From contig JALMLS010000322.1 of the NCBI GenBank assembly GCA_038496445.1, positions 620,001 through 684,000 on the forward strand: a stretch of 64,000 bases of DNA, written 5' to 3'. This document shows, piece after piece, positions 21,819-32,469 of this stretch (its first letter is position 1; each line of letters begins with the position of its first letter). The notes under the pieces are model-generated. The model did no database searches. It had not been told where the DNA came from and saw nothing but the letters and a program-made list of their open reading frames with translations. Made by a program: the position numbers and the translations under genes. This DNA is from Trichosphaerium sp. ATCC 40318. Taxonomy: Eukaryota; Discosea; Flabellinia; Trichosidae.

Positions 21819-23028
21819 TTATATCATTTCAGCGGATAACCTTCGTATACAAGGTACTCTTCCACTTTGATAGACAGGTGCTGTAGTTACTAAAGGAGGT
21901 ATTGTTTTAATTCGTTCCATGGCTGGTCCACTGCCTTCAGAGAAAACACCTAAACATTGGTCTGTTATACGGGTGACAATAATTTTGTATAAGCTACCGG
22001 TTGATATTTGCATTATTAGAACAGATCCAGAAGCAAAGATAGCTATCAAAGTATTTTCAAAGCTAGTTAGACTAAAATAACCACCACTTTAGTTTGCAGT
22101 GTTATTTAGTGTTCAAAAACCTGGTGTTTAAAAAACGCATACTCGTTATATGGGTCCACTACCGCCAAACTAAAGGTTCCAGGATCTGGTGTAGTAACCG
22201 CTAAAGGACAATCTACGAATACACCACTCAAGGGAGCGCTTGATACAGCACCGTTAGTATTTAGTATGTACACTACATCATTCACAATATCGCCTAGAAA
22301 CAAAAACCGTTATGAAAAATGCAGTGTTATTTAGTGTTCAAAAACCTCCTGACTTACATCCAGCAACAGCACCAGTAACCGATACTTGGCAGCTTCTTCC
22401 AACTGTCAAACAATCTCCACCCATACTCAGATCGACTGTTATTTCCTCAAGTAGCCCTGTATTACTCATTCTCAAGAATGTTGTATCAGAAACAAAGTTA
22501 CAAAAGAAATCATCAACAGAGCCATCAAATGATTTGCTACAAAGTTCTGTTCCATCTCTGGATAACACTTGCTCACTATCTTGACTAGCAAAAGATACGA
22601 TGAATGATCCATCAAGAGATGGTACTAATAGCGATGAGTACAAAAAAAGTAGTAGGTGGTAAAAACCAAAATCAGAATCATTTTTTCCAAACAACTTCTG
22701 ACTTGGGTTCAAAGTTAATTCGCTTGTGAGTGAATATCGTGTGCTGCCACGTAGAAAAATAATACTATGACGTGACATATTCAATGCGGTTAACTCGAAT
22801 GATACTTTCTGCCATTAGCAGGATAAGATATTACTTCGCCTGTATTCTTATTTAGTGTTTTAATTAAAGATAATCGCATTTGTACTGATAAACATCAATT
22901 CATCAGCAACAAGCCTCAATGAAGCTCTATCACCATCAATGACAGCGACAATAAAAGTAGCGTCATCTTGCGTAAATACCAAAGGTATTAAACATAGCCA
23001 CGCTTATCAACAAGCAGACGGTCCTCAT
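21819..23028 (-). pseudogene. Duplicated secreted-protein family, copy 1, frameshifted in the signal peptide
   Basis: Paralogue of 36270-37445. The exons match closely: DDATFIVAV.DGDRASLRL, then GSFIVSFASQ, DGTELCSKSFDGSVDDFFCN and LLEEITVDLSMGGDCLTVGR, then DIVNDVVYILNTNGAVSS, and a C-terminus YQSGRVPCIRRLSAEMI. In the first exon, aligning MRTVCLLIS with the intact copy shows a net loss of two bases. The ATG frame therefore ends at YAR-stop, while the conserved frame has an upstream TAA. The rest of the gene is open, so this is a recent lesion, a sequencing error, or a gene with an unseen upstream start. The family function is unknown. Confidence 0.7.
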
Positions 23029-23500
23029 TATAGTACGGCGTAACTTTAATGTTTGACCGCGCCACGTGCAAAAAAATAAAGTCACGTGTTCACTTTTCTC
23101 GAGAAGTCGTTGGCTTACCTCTTTTATGTTGACCTGTGAGAAGCCATATCTAGCCTTTAAACTAACACCACTCGAAAGCTTAATAGCTGCTATGTTGTAA
23201 TAATTTGGTCCCAAAGTGAAGGCACATTAAGTGAAAGGAATAATTTTAAGTCTGTGCACCACAATGATTGTCAATTAATGAAATTGTCGAGTCACCAGTG
23301 CAATTAAGTGACATAATCAATCATTCAGTTACAGGGAAAAGAAAGCCCTCCACCTAATGAGCAGAAACCGAGTATCAAAGACAAAATGGGTAGATCCCTC
23401 AAAAATAGGCTCAGAAGCGCCTCTAGGCGTCAATAGTACGCTTTATAACAATATAAACGCTAAATAAACTAAAATCAAATCAGGTATTAAATCATCGCGT
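23029..23500. other. Intergenic between divergent genes
   Basis: Shared upstream region of the secreted-family copy 1 (minus) and the type II membrane protein (plus). Two CACGTG sites occur at 23064 and 23082. No coding signal. Confidence 0.4.
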
Positions 23501-24940
23501 ATGGCGTATCAACCAGTGTCTCCGATACCTCCTGCAGCGGTTGAAGGCTATCAGGAGGATACACTACCTCCTTGTAACCCAGAGTTGTTCACAGGCCACT
23601 CATCACCTTATACAACAGCACAAGACTTTATATCATCATCAGACGACGAATCGGACGATATTGACGTAAGTTATTAATATTTCTCAACGAAAATCATCAA
23701 ATCTCACACTAACGGCTTCTTTAGCGACCAAAAGTGGTTACACCAGAAGATAGAATTAAAGCAGAGAAAAATCAGGTAAGTTAAACAAGATTTACTTCAA
23801 ACTCAACGTCAAAGCTTTGTTTTTGTTAATTAGACACTAAATCATGTCTAGGCGAACTTAAATATCATTGTTTTTGCTGTATTGGCTGTTATTGTCGCTA
23901 TGGCTTTTATGTTTTATCAATATTCTGTTATAACGTCTAATGCCAAACTGGTACGTATTTTTTCTCGTTGATAACGTTTTTGCGCACGTGGCTTATTTTT
24001 TTGTTGTAAAAATAGATGTCTATAACTTGGAAGCATACTATACAGCCTCAAGAGTATACAATGATACACAAAGAAGGGTACGAAAGGAACCAAGTCAAAG
24101 AGCCTCAAGTTGGTCTCGAGCATACTTTTGACAAAAAAGCTTGAGAAAATATGTCAGAAGTTGACTTTGTTGTTTTTTTGTCGTAAAAGTTATGACTAAC
24201 GAATTAATACTAGGTTCGATTTACCTATAGGTGGTGGTGTAAATGTAGAGCGTACAGAAGAGCGAGTGTATTCAGAAAGTAAAGTCAAAACAGGAACACA
24301 AGTAGTTTGCGAAGATAAAGTTAAAGTGAAGACAAAAAATGAATATTCTCATACTACTACAAAGGTACAAAGAATCATATACAATGTAAATATAGTTGCT
24401 CACATTACTTAGTGTTATGATGATGGCACATGTGAGGATAAGGATGTATTCAAAGAAGTTGAGTATGAAGAAATTGTCAACGAATGCAAAAATATAGATG
24501 TATTCGAAAAAGTGCCAACTTATAGGCCTTACTACTACTACACGACTTGGCAATGGGTTGATAGCGAACCTATTATTGCAAGGTACGCTCTTTATTCTAC
24601 CACATAGATACAGTGTCTCTATAAAGACTTTTAAGCGAACCAAGAGCATTAGAAAGTTTTTTTTTTGTTCATATTTTGTTGAATGATTTAACTATTTTCT
24701 AGTGGCATGAACGATGCTCCTTACTGGCCTCAATACTTTGAAGATCACGGACATAAAGTTAGATATCGTTCAAGTAATTACAAAGCGAAATTTATTGTGC
24801 AAGAAAACGATAAACCATACGATTATGACCTCGGTGATGAGAATGCATATATGTCTCTTTTGGATAAAAACATGGTTGGTGCTCAGTTTAAAGTAAGAAG
24901 AAACGCCTTTTCAATAACAAGCATTATTGGTGTATTGTAA
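23501..24940 (+). CDS. Unrecognised type II single-pass membrane protein
   Basis: Seven exons: 23501-23665, 23725-23775, 23852-23950, 24016-24077, 24214-24364, 24413-24582 and 24703-24940, exactly 311 codons plus stop. Residues 1-72 are a Pro/Ser/Asp-rich cytoplasmic tail (SSSDDESDDID, a likely CK2-type acidic patch). Residues about 75-97 are a TM segment (NIIVFAVLAVIVAMAFMFYQ). The rest would be lumenal or extracellular and carries CYDDGTC, a YYYYTTWQWVDSEP stretch and PYWPQYFEDHGHKVRYRSSN. Only a few cysteines are present. No family is recognised. The exon 4 donor (GAAGG|GTACGA) was chosen because it keeps the frame. Confidence 0.8.
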
Positions 24941-25673
24941 GAGTAGAGTAAATAAGCATGTTATGGAAGTAATAAAATTATTTGTACAACAATTTAGCAT
25001 CTATACAGTTCCCAGTTTTCTATTGTACCGTCAAACTTTACCAACCTCTAATAGTGCGGAATATTAACTTGGGGTTGACATTGACTATCAATGGGCTACT
25101 GGCCAACAGCATTCATCCGACATACTCAAGTACGCCAGCTGGAGGATACATTTCCACTCCGTGTAGTCACGTGAACAACAAACTATTTATTAGAGCACCA
25201 AACGTGAACGGCTACAAACCTATAATTTTGTGACTTCGTGGCGTAGTGTGGATTAACTGAACCGTTTTGGTGTTCAGATTGTACCGATCTGATTTACACG
25301 TATTTTTCTTAGTCTCACTAATACATTCCGGAATAACGCGAAATACGCGTTGATTAAGCAAATCAAAGCCCTACGTTTGTTCAACGAAAGGTAGCTTCCT
25401 TGGCTTTTTTTTTCAGTCACGTGCAGTTTTTTTTTTCTGTATTAATCTCCAGAAAACCATGTAGTTTCGCGCAGCGTTTCACTCCTTGTGCTTACTCTGT
25501 GAGTCGTAAACAATACACGAAAGGTCACTTATGGCTCGGAGACTCAACGTGGTCAAGGAGGTTTTACGTGAGTGTCGTGTTTCACAGAAATCGGGGATTA
25601 ATCGGACAAACTCTAGAAAAACGAAGAAAACTCGCACGAAAACAGTTTTCCTAAATATTTGAATTCACCCAAC
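24941..25673. other. Intergenic; no gene recognised
   Basis: Frames at 24982-25233 and 25400-25654 lack family signals; the second has no ATG. CACGTG occurs at 25167 and 25419. Confidence 0.4.
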
Positions 25674-26069
25674 ATGAACACCTTTTCATCGATACCTTCA
25701 CTCTCCCTGGCTGTTCTCTTTGTAGTATTTTTATTCGCAACTCCGGTAACAGGAAACGAAGAAGAGGAAGAACAATGCGTTGGTAAATGGTGCTCAAGAC
25801 TCTACGAACGATATGATGGTAGGTCTGGAACATACTGCGCTGATAAATGGGGATCATGCCCAGAAGACAGTTATACTGCTGTACGCTAATCATAGAAGTA
25901 TAAAAACGAAGAGTTTCCACTCACTGTCCTTTAGTATAGAAAAATTCCAGGAAAGAGAAAGTGTAGACGATGCAATAAGAGAACACCTAGCGCTGGAAGA
26001 TGTAATCATTACGACGGGCCAATGTCAGATAACGGCTATCTAAAAGAAAGCCGCTATGAATGCAAATAA
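25674..26069 (+). CDS. Small cysteine-rich secreted protein (8 Cys)
   Basis: Two exons, 25674-25880 and 25935-26069, with a 54-nt intron (GTACGC donor, CCTTTAG acceptor), coding for 113 residues. Residues 1-28 are a signal peptide (MNTFSSIPSLSLAVLFVVFL ending PVTG), followed by an acidic NEEEEEQ stretch. The mature part has eight cysteines: C-x4-C and two more in exon 1, then a basic run KRKCRRCNKR, RCNHYDGP and a C-terminal YECK. The frame, cysteine spacing and stop only make sense when spliced. No known family. It may be a secreted peptide or a pro-protein processed at KR sites. Confidence 0.7.
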
Positions 26070-26727
26070 CCACATGTGCACACATGTTTAGATGAGGCAG
26101 TACTATGAGGTACTCAGTCCACTTGTATTAGCAAACTAGAATAAAGTTTGATGTTAATAGTTTTCGGTTTTTTTACGTCCAGAATTGTAAGAGCGTGAAT
26201 CTACACGTGCTCTAAACCCGTTCTTGTTTTAATTCCACCTCGGTCACAATTACGATGTAATAAAACACGACACAATCCCGCTTTTTTTACACAGCAGAAC
26301 GCTAGCTGCAGCTAAATTTATTCCTCTGAGTGAGGTCACATGAGCTTAACTGCTTATAACGCTGCTGTTTTACAACACAGTCGATCTTATTGTAACTTTT
26401 GTTGTGCCTTTGAATCGTACATGCCTCTAGCTTCCAAAAAATACCTAACAAGACTAGCATTAAACAATGTTATGAAAGGGATTGTTATGATACCTTATCA
26501 AGTCTTTTGTTCTTGGTGGAATGGTGAAAGCATCAAATTTTTCCAAATTGTATGCAATAAAACGTACACATATACTAACAAGTGTCATCTTTGTACCTAG
26601 ATGCCAAACATTAGCACGTGTTAGTGAAAACAACAATTTTTTTCTTTCACTCAAGCATATAAAATACTAATGTCAGTTTGCTCTTTGACCAATACAATAT
26701 GATCAATTGATAGGAGGTTGGGCAAGA
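26070..26727. other. Mostly intergenic; one possible short frame
   Basis: A frame at 26340-26600 starts with ATG (MSLTAYNAAVLQHSRSYCNF) and has several cysteines and a VIMIPYQVF-like hydrophobic run. It shows no recognisable family, no splice context and ends in plain intergenic sequence. I would not annotate it as a gene without expression evidence. Confidence 0.3.
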
Positions 26728-28477
26728 TCAAAAGAACGTACGTGTTACGAGACCTGTCATATTTTTACCACAAGAAACATGTGTAATTTTTCCGTTTTGT
26801 GCAAACTCGTAGTTGAATACTGAATTAATCAAAGTGGGTTCTTTACATCTACAACAACCTTAGCAAACAACGCCATCCGTTTTAAAATATTGGGATAAAA
26901 TACGCACCTATGATGACCACCATGTTCTGATCCACCCTTAATATAAAGTCAGGCGAGTACAGTTACGTCTCATTTGGAAGAAAAAGACAAGAAAAAAATC
27001 TTCAAGAAAAGAAAAACTATACCCAAACTAGGACTTCTCCATGTTTAGTAATACAACCCTCATTACCACGTGATAATGTCATAGACTCTACATCAACACC
27101 ACACAGCTTTTCAAGTTTAACAGGATGATTCAAATGCTTATTTTGGTATTTTTTAGCATGTCCTTGTCTATAAGTATCTCCTTCTCCCCACATATAAACA
27201 TCACCATTCTCTACAAAAAAATTGTCAATGCTAACATGTCAACAACCTCGTTTTTTGAAGACTTTACGCACTGGTGAGTGCTGATAGATGTATCCATCCA
27301 AGGAATACTTTATCAACTTGTCCTTTTAGTTCAGGTACTACAAAAGGCACTGTAGTTCCAGAACGATACCTATCTATACCAAAATAATTTGCAGATGAAT
27401 AGCTATTGAATTTCCCCCAAAGGTAAAGGTCACCATTGTCTGAAAAAAATTGTTAGAAATTGCTTAAATAAGTATGTCGCTATTTACTTGTAACAGCAGC
27501 AGCCCAATTTGATGCCATAGCTACACTCTTTACATCTACGAGTGTATCCTTTGATAGCCATGTTCCAACAGCACCTCCTTGAAATTGTAATATCACTCCA
27601 ATCTCCAAAACAATACCAGTATCTACCCTTTACATTACGTTCCTCTTCTCTTGTGTATATAAAACGTATGAAACACTTACCAGTAAGAAGAATTGTTGAT
27701 TCATCTCCACATGCACCTGACGTGAACCGATTTGTACTGGTTTTAATCTGAGTAGGTTTTTGTATATCTTGTTTTGCTAAACACCCCTTACCCCACGTGA
27801 AAGCTTTGAGGGTATCTGAAGACAGTAAGAAATAGAACATAGAATAACAATATAAGTATTTAATCATATACCTGTTATGGCGACAGCGTGGCCAGCGGTA
27901 TAGCCTCCAGGAGTAGTAACAGTAATAAACGTAAACTTTTCGCCCTAATAACGAACGCAGTTATTTTCACTGAAAACAACAAAACGTTTGGTAGCTCCGT
28001 ACAGGTACTTCTAAATGCCGTGGTGTTTCCACATGTACTCCTTCACCAAAGCCAGTGCCCATTCCAGTACCCCAAGAGTACAAATCGCCGTATCCTGAGC
28101 ATTTTAAGTTAAACCAGTAGTAACAGCTAAAAATAGGCGCGGGAAGCTAGTGGAGGCTCAAAAGATGCTTTCAATCGCTTTGATGGTATTTGTTGAGTTT
28201 AATAGATATTCGCCTTTAGACGCTATAGCGTACCTGATAGAGCTAAAGTGAACGTGTTGCAGCATTGTATAGACGTAATACGTTTCATTTCAAGAGGAAC
28301 AAGTAGAAGTGGCGCTGTAAGCTCTTTGCGCGTTGTATTGCTATTATACCAACCACTCTGCTTAACGTCTTCTGCAGTTTTGTCAGTATAGCTTTTAGCA
28401 TGACCTGTATATTCAGCAGCTCCCCACGTATAAACGTAAGTAAATTCTAACTCATTTGGTGTAGCGACCTCCATCAT
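26728..28477 (-). CDS. RCC1-repeat (beta-propeller) protein
   Basis: Multi-exon. RCC1 blades are read in order: TYVYTWGAAEYTGHA, KRITSIQCCNTFTLALS, GDLYSWGTGMGTGFGEG, LKAFTWGKGCLAKQD, SGACGDESTILLTG, DVYMWGEGDTYRQGHAKKYQ, NKHLNHPVKLEKLCGVD and a final KITHVSCGKNMTGLVT. The seven-blade layout is that of the RCC1 superfamily, whose members include Ran exchange factors and many scaffold proteins. The blades are divergent and there is no obvious Ran-contact signature, so 'RCC1-like' is as far as the sequence goes. Several introns fall between blades. Confidence 0.8.
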
Positions 28478-29710
28478 TTTGTGTTGCAGTAAATGGAGTA
28501 GTTTTGCATTGGATTAATTCATTGAACAGCTGGCAAAAACGCCAATCAGTTTACCGGGAAAAACACAATTAATCAAAATATACCAAACTTTTTTTGTTGA
28601 CAACCTCGTTTTCTGTGATCGTATAAAACAATACGCTCTAATCAATACAGGTAAACATTTTTTTCTTGTACATCACGTATTTTAGCCTTTCGCAAGGACT
28701 GTGGCAATACAGTATGGCGAACAGGTGGGAAAAAGAAATGCCAAGAGGAAGATTACAACAGAGACGGAAATAGTACACAAATTTTTGTAAATGGTGTAAA
28801 ACAAAGAGTCATAGAGCAACTTTTGTTAAGCAGTACTCGTTCATAGAAAAATTCAATACACTAAGCCATGTGCTTGTACATCAAAAACAGTGCTATATCT
28901 TGTAGCTACATGGTTGTAGGTGTGTTATGCCAGAAGTTTGGTGCCAGATGCCAAAATATGTTTGTAGACGTACATTTGTAACAACAATGCCGTAAAACTG
29001 TTCCACTAATGTGTTAATTGCAAAAAAAGAAGTGACAGTTGCAATAATTGCTTTTAGTCAGCGTAATTGATTGCTTTTGAAGATTTTCCAATAACGACGA
29101 CAAATCAAGCAACGGCAACCAAATATACCTGAAAGGATATAATCTTATGTGATCTGTAAAATGGTACGTTTAGGCAGCCGTTGGTACATTTGTCTTGAAA
29201 TAGTAGTTTTTTCATTAAACACTCACAAAAATCCTTGTAAGTACCTAAAAACATGTATATGCGCGTAGGGTAGTACATACATACAATATTTGTATGCTAA
29301 AGCTAAAATACACTTGTGACGCTATTGTAAGCCTTGATTTTCAAATTACAAGTACTGTGATCTTTTGTGCAATAGATGTCTTAATTTCAAGGCTGTGTAT
29401 AGGCGTCAAACAGAGAAAAATGATCAAATATGGAACTGAAAAACAATTTTCAGTGATTCTGCGCTATACAATGTTTAATTGTTCTTGACGTTACAACTCC
29501 ACAAACAACAAAAAGAAAGATCACAATACATTAAGCACATGGACTAGCGTCTATGTAGAGAAGGAACTGCTTAACAAAAGTTGCTCTAGTAATACCGCCA
29601 AACACTGCCTGGACATGGATTACGATTAATGGTAGCATTTGGAATAGTATAAATCCTTTGAAGCAATCGTTTTTATTGAAGAGAATGTCAAATCAGATAT
29701 TTCACTAAAG
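28478..29710. other. Intergenic, with one possible orphan exon
   Basis: After a TATTTTAG acceptor-like site, a plus-strand frame at about 28684-28846 reads FRKDCGNTVWRTGGKKKCQE, then NRDGNST, and ends in stop. No partner exon with a start was found, so it stays unassigned. The rest (29000-29710) shows nothing. Confidence 0.35.
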
Positions 29711-31870
29711 TTAATCTCTAGAAGATACGAGAAATTTGGGCTCTTTTACAAACTTATGAATGGAAGTAAACTTGTATTCTAAAGAGTTTGGTTCTTCTGT
29801 TTCGGTCCACGTGAAATGTTGTATGTAAGAAGCAACCGCTTTGTATAAAAGAGTCAATCCTATACGCTCTCCTGGACATCTTCTTATTCCTTGTCTAAAT
29901 AGTTACAAATTAATAAATAACTTTTAATGCTTTTGTTGGTTGTTTCTTTGTGTAGGCTTACCCAAAAGGATTGATGTTACAAACAGGATCTAACCATCTT
30001 CTTGGATTGAACTGTGATGGATTCTCCCATTTATCGTTATGACATTCTTTATGATGAACAAGGTGTACAATGGCCTATTCTCGTTTTAAGCATCTTTGGG
30101 TGAACAACCTTAAAAAAAAACCAATCTTACTCCTTTTGGGATAGTGTATCCTGCCATACTAATATCTTCTCTTGCTTTGTGAGGTAGCAACATTGGTACG
30201 ACTGGTTTGAATCTGAATACTTCTTGTATAAAGTTCTTCAAACTAGGTATAGCTTGCAAGTCCTAGAAAGCTGCTTAGATACATGAAAAGGTTAAAGTTT
30301 TAAATTGTAGGCATCCAAACATTTTTTGATTACCTTCACAGACATGCTCGAAACGTCTAATCCTTCCAGGGACCTTCTTAGTTCAGCTTGAATATCTGGA
30401 TATTTGGCAAGCATTGTTACAGAACTAAAGAGAAACGTAATCAGTATTGGTAGTCATTGTACATACGTACGTCTGTAATGCATGTGCTGTTGTATCAAAT
30501 CCTGCAGCTATTATCTCCATAAGAAAGGCAACCAGTTGATTCTCTGTGATATCAGGCATTTCGTTTAGTATTACATCTATCCAATGTCTTTTCTCTCCTT
30601 TGACATAATTCTCACGTGATTTTCTAATTAGTTTTCTGTACAATCTATCTCTGTTTTTAATCGTCTCTTCCAACTTACTCAACTAACACAATTGTTAGCT
30701 CCATGAAACTTTACGGAAGAGAACAGTCATAGTTTCGCTACTTACTTGCTTTCCATCAAAGACAGCACATGCTGGGAACAAGTCTTGTAGAAACGGCATC
30801 AAGAAAGCTTCTACAACTTGATCGGTTACTTCAAAGATATCAGAGATATCTTTGTCTTTGTGCTCGTATGCACGAATACCAAAGAGTGTTTTAGAAATCA
30901 TGTTGAATGTCAATCTGTATGAAATATCACTTCCTGATACGCTTTCTCCAGATTCAGAACGTTTTTTAAGCCACTCAATGGCATCTTTGACCTCGAAATT
31001 TATTATAGGCGCCATGCTCTAACATAAAGGTTATTGAAGTTAACTCTGCGTTGTTGGTTATCATGTACCTTCATACCCTTTCCTGAAACAAACTCGTTTT
31101 TGAATATCTTTCTGTATCCTTTATGGTAGTCGTTATGATCAGACATTACGCAAGCTGTACATCAAATAAGTATTAATGATGACGTTACTGAGATGAATAC
31201 CTCCATTGAGGTCTGGTGAGTAAATCATTCTTAATGCCAGGAAATCACTTAGTGGTCTACGACAGATGTTAGCTTAAATATTTAGTTTGGTAAGTATCGC
31301 TGCTCACCTGTCCGAAAGTACACGCCGATGCTTTGTTGCTGCTTCCTTAATGAGCTCAGGATCAGTGATAAATACCATCTAATACAATTTAATTTTCACA
31401 AATTCTGGTGCTCAAAAAAAACGTGCTCTGACGAGTGATCACGTGATAATTGTAATACCCGCCTTACTTAACGTACAATCTTGGATCCAAAGTTCATACT
31501 GAATATACCACCAAGCGTTTTAGAGTATTTCATCGTAGTCCTAGATATTAAGAGTTCTCAGTTAATTTCAAATCATTTCGAAAAAGTTTTGATCGAGCAA
31601 GCTAATTTGTAAAGAAAAGTGGATATAAGCTCTTTGTTGTTTAGTACAGTACAAGGGAGAGTTTGTTACCGATAATTTGTACAGAAATGATTTTGAAATT
31701 TTGTTGGCGTACTCGACCATTTTCTTTGGATCTGTCCAAAGATGAAGGTGCCCAATCAAAGGGATACTGATTGGACTTGGTGGAAGATTTAAAGCCTTAT
31801 TTTTCATGTTCTTGTTTACAGTCAGCGCTATGAATGCACATAACAATACGATAGATAAAAGTAATATCAT
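29711..31870 (-). CDS. Cytochrome P450
   Basis: Multi-exon. The start at 31870 gives a hydrophobic ER anchor (MILLLSIVLLCAFIALTV) and the proline hinge LNLPPSPISIPLIGHL. The I-helix reads LVAFLMEIIAAGFDTTAHAL (oxygen-binding AGxDTT). The K-helix ExxR is in FIQEVFRFKP, the PxRW-type meander in PSQFNPRRW, and the heme loop is QGIRRCPGERIG with the cysteine ligand. The protein ends FLVSSRD. It is an ER-bound monooxygenase using a P450 reductase; the substrate cannot be told. The order and spacing are those of a full-length enzyme. One exon border near 31560 could not be fixed. Confidence 0.92.
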
Positions 31871-32469
31871 CACGTTTTCTCAAGGTGTTGTGTATTGGGA
31901 TGTGATAGTATGTTTATTTCTTTTTATTTTTGTCAAACAAAAGTTATTGTGCGTAAGTAACAATATGTGTAATTAGCGGACAATTATTTTCCCCCATTAA
32001 AATATCCTAACTGTATTTAAGTGACTCATAGACGTCGGGATTACATACCCACCAGTTGTACCACGTGATCTTTTACCTTCCCAATTTGTGTTCCAAAGCA
32101 AAAGAGATTTACACATTGAATATGCGATTAACAAGGGTGTAAAGTGTTCCTTTAGTTGCCAACTCACAGTGTGTTATTCACCACAGTGCGGAGTTCAACT
32201 TTCGGAACACTTTCCCAATTGTTATGCAATTAATTTAAGGTCTCTGGCTACGCTGGTCCAAGTAAGATTGCGAGCTGAGCGATAAGGATTGTATTAACAA
32301 GAACGTATGTTAAGCGTGCTTCCGTAGCCAAAATTTGACTTAGGATCTTGCATTACATCAGGATTTCAGAGCAGATGGGTTGTAGGAAGTCACATACTTG
32401 TCCAAAAAAACTTGGAAACAAAACACGTGTTGGGGTTTTTTGTTCTTTTTTTATGTTTTACAACTGCTG
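31871..32469. other. Intergenic; no gene recognised
   Basis: A plus frame at 32088-32285 has no ATG-plus-splice support and no family match. CACGTG occurs at 32063 and 32424. Confidence 0.4.

Noticed and set aside
24210-24225. GGTTCGA box as a tRNA B-box
   Set aside because: No A-box or cloverleaf around it; it lies at an exon start of the type II membrane protein.
26340-26600. Plus frame with several cysteines (MSLTAYNAAVLQHSRSYCNF)
   Set aside because: No signal peptide at its start, no splice context, no family. Kept only as a note in the intergenic entry.
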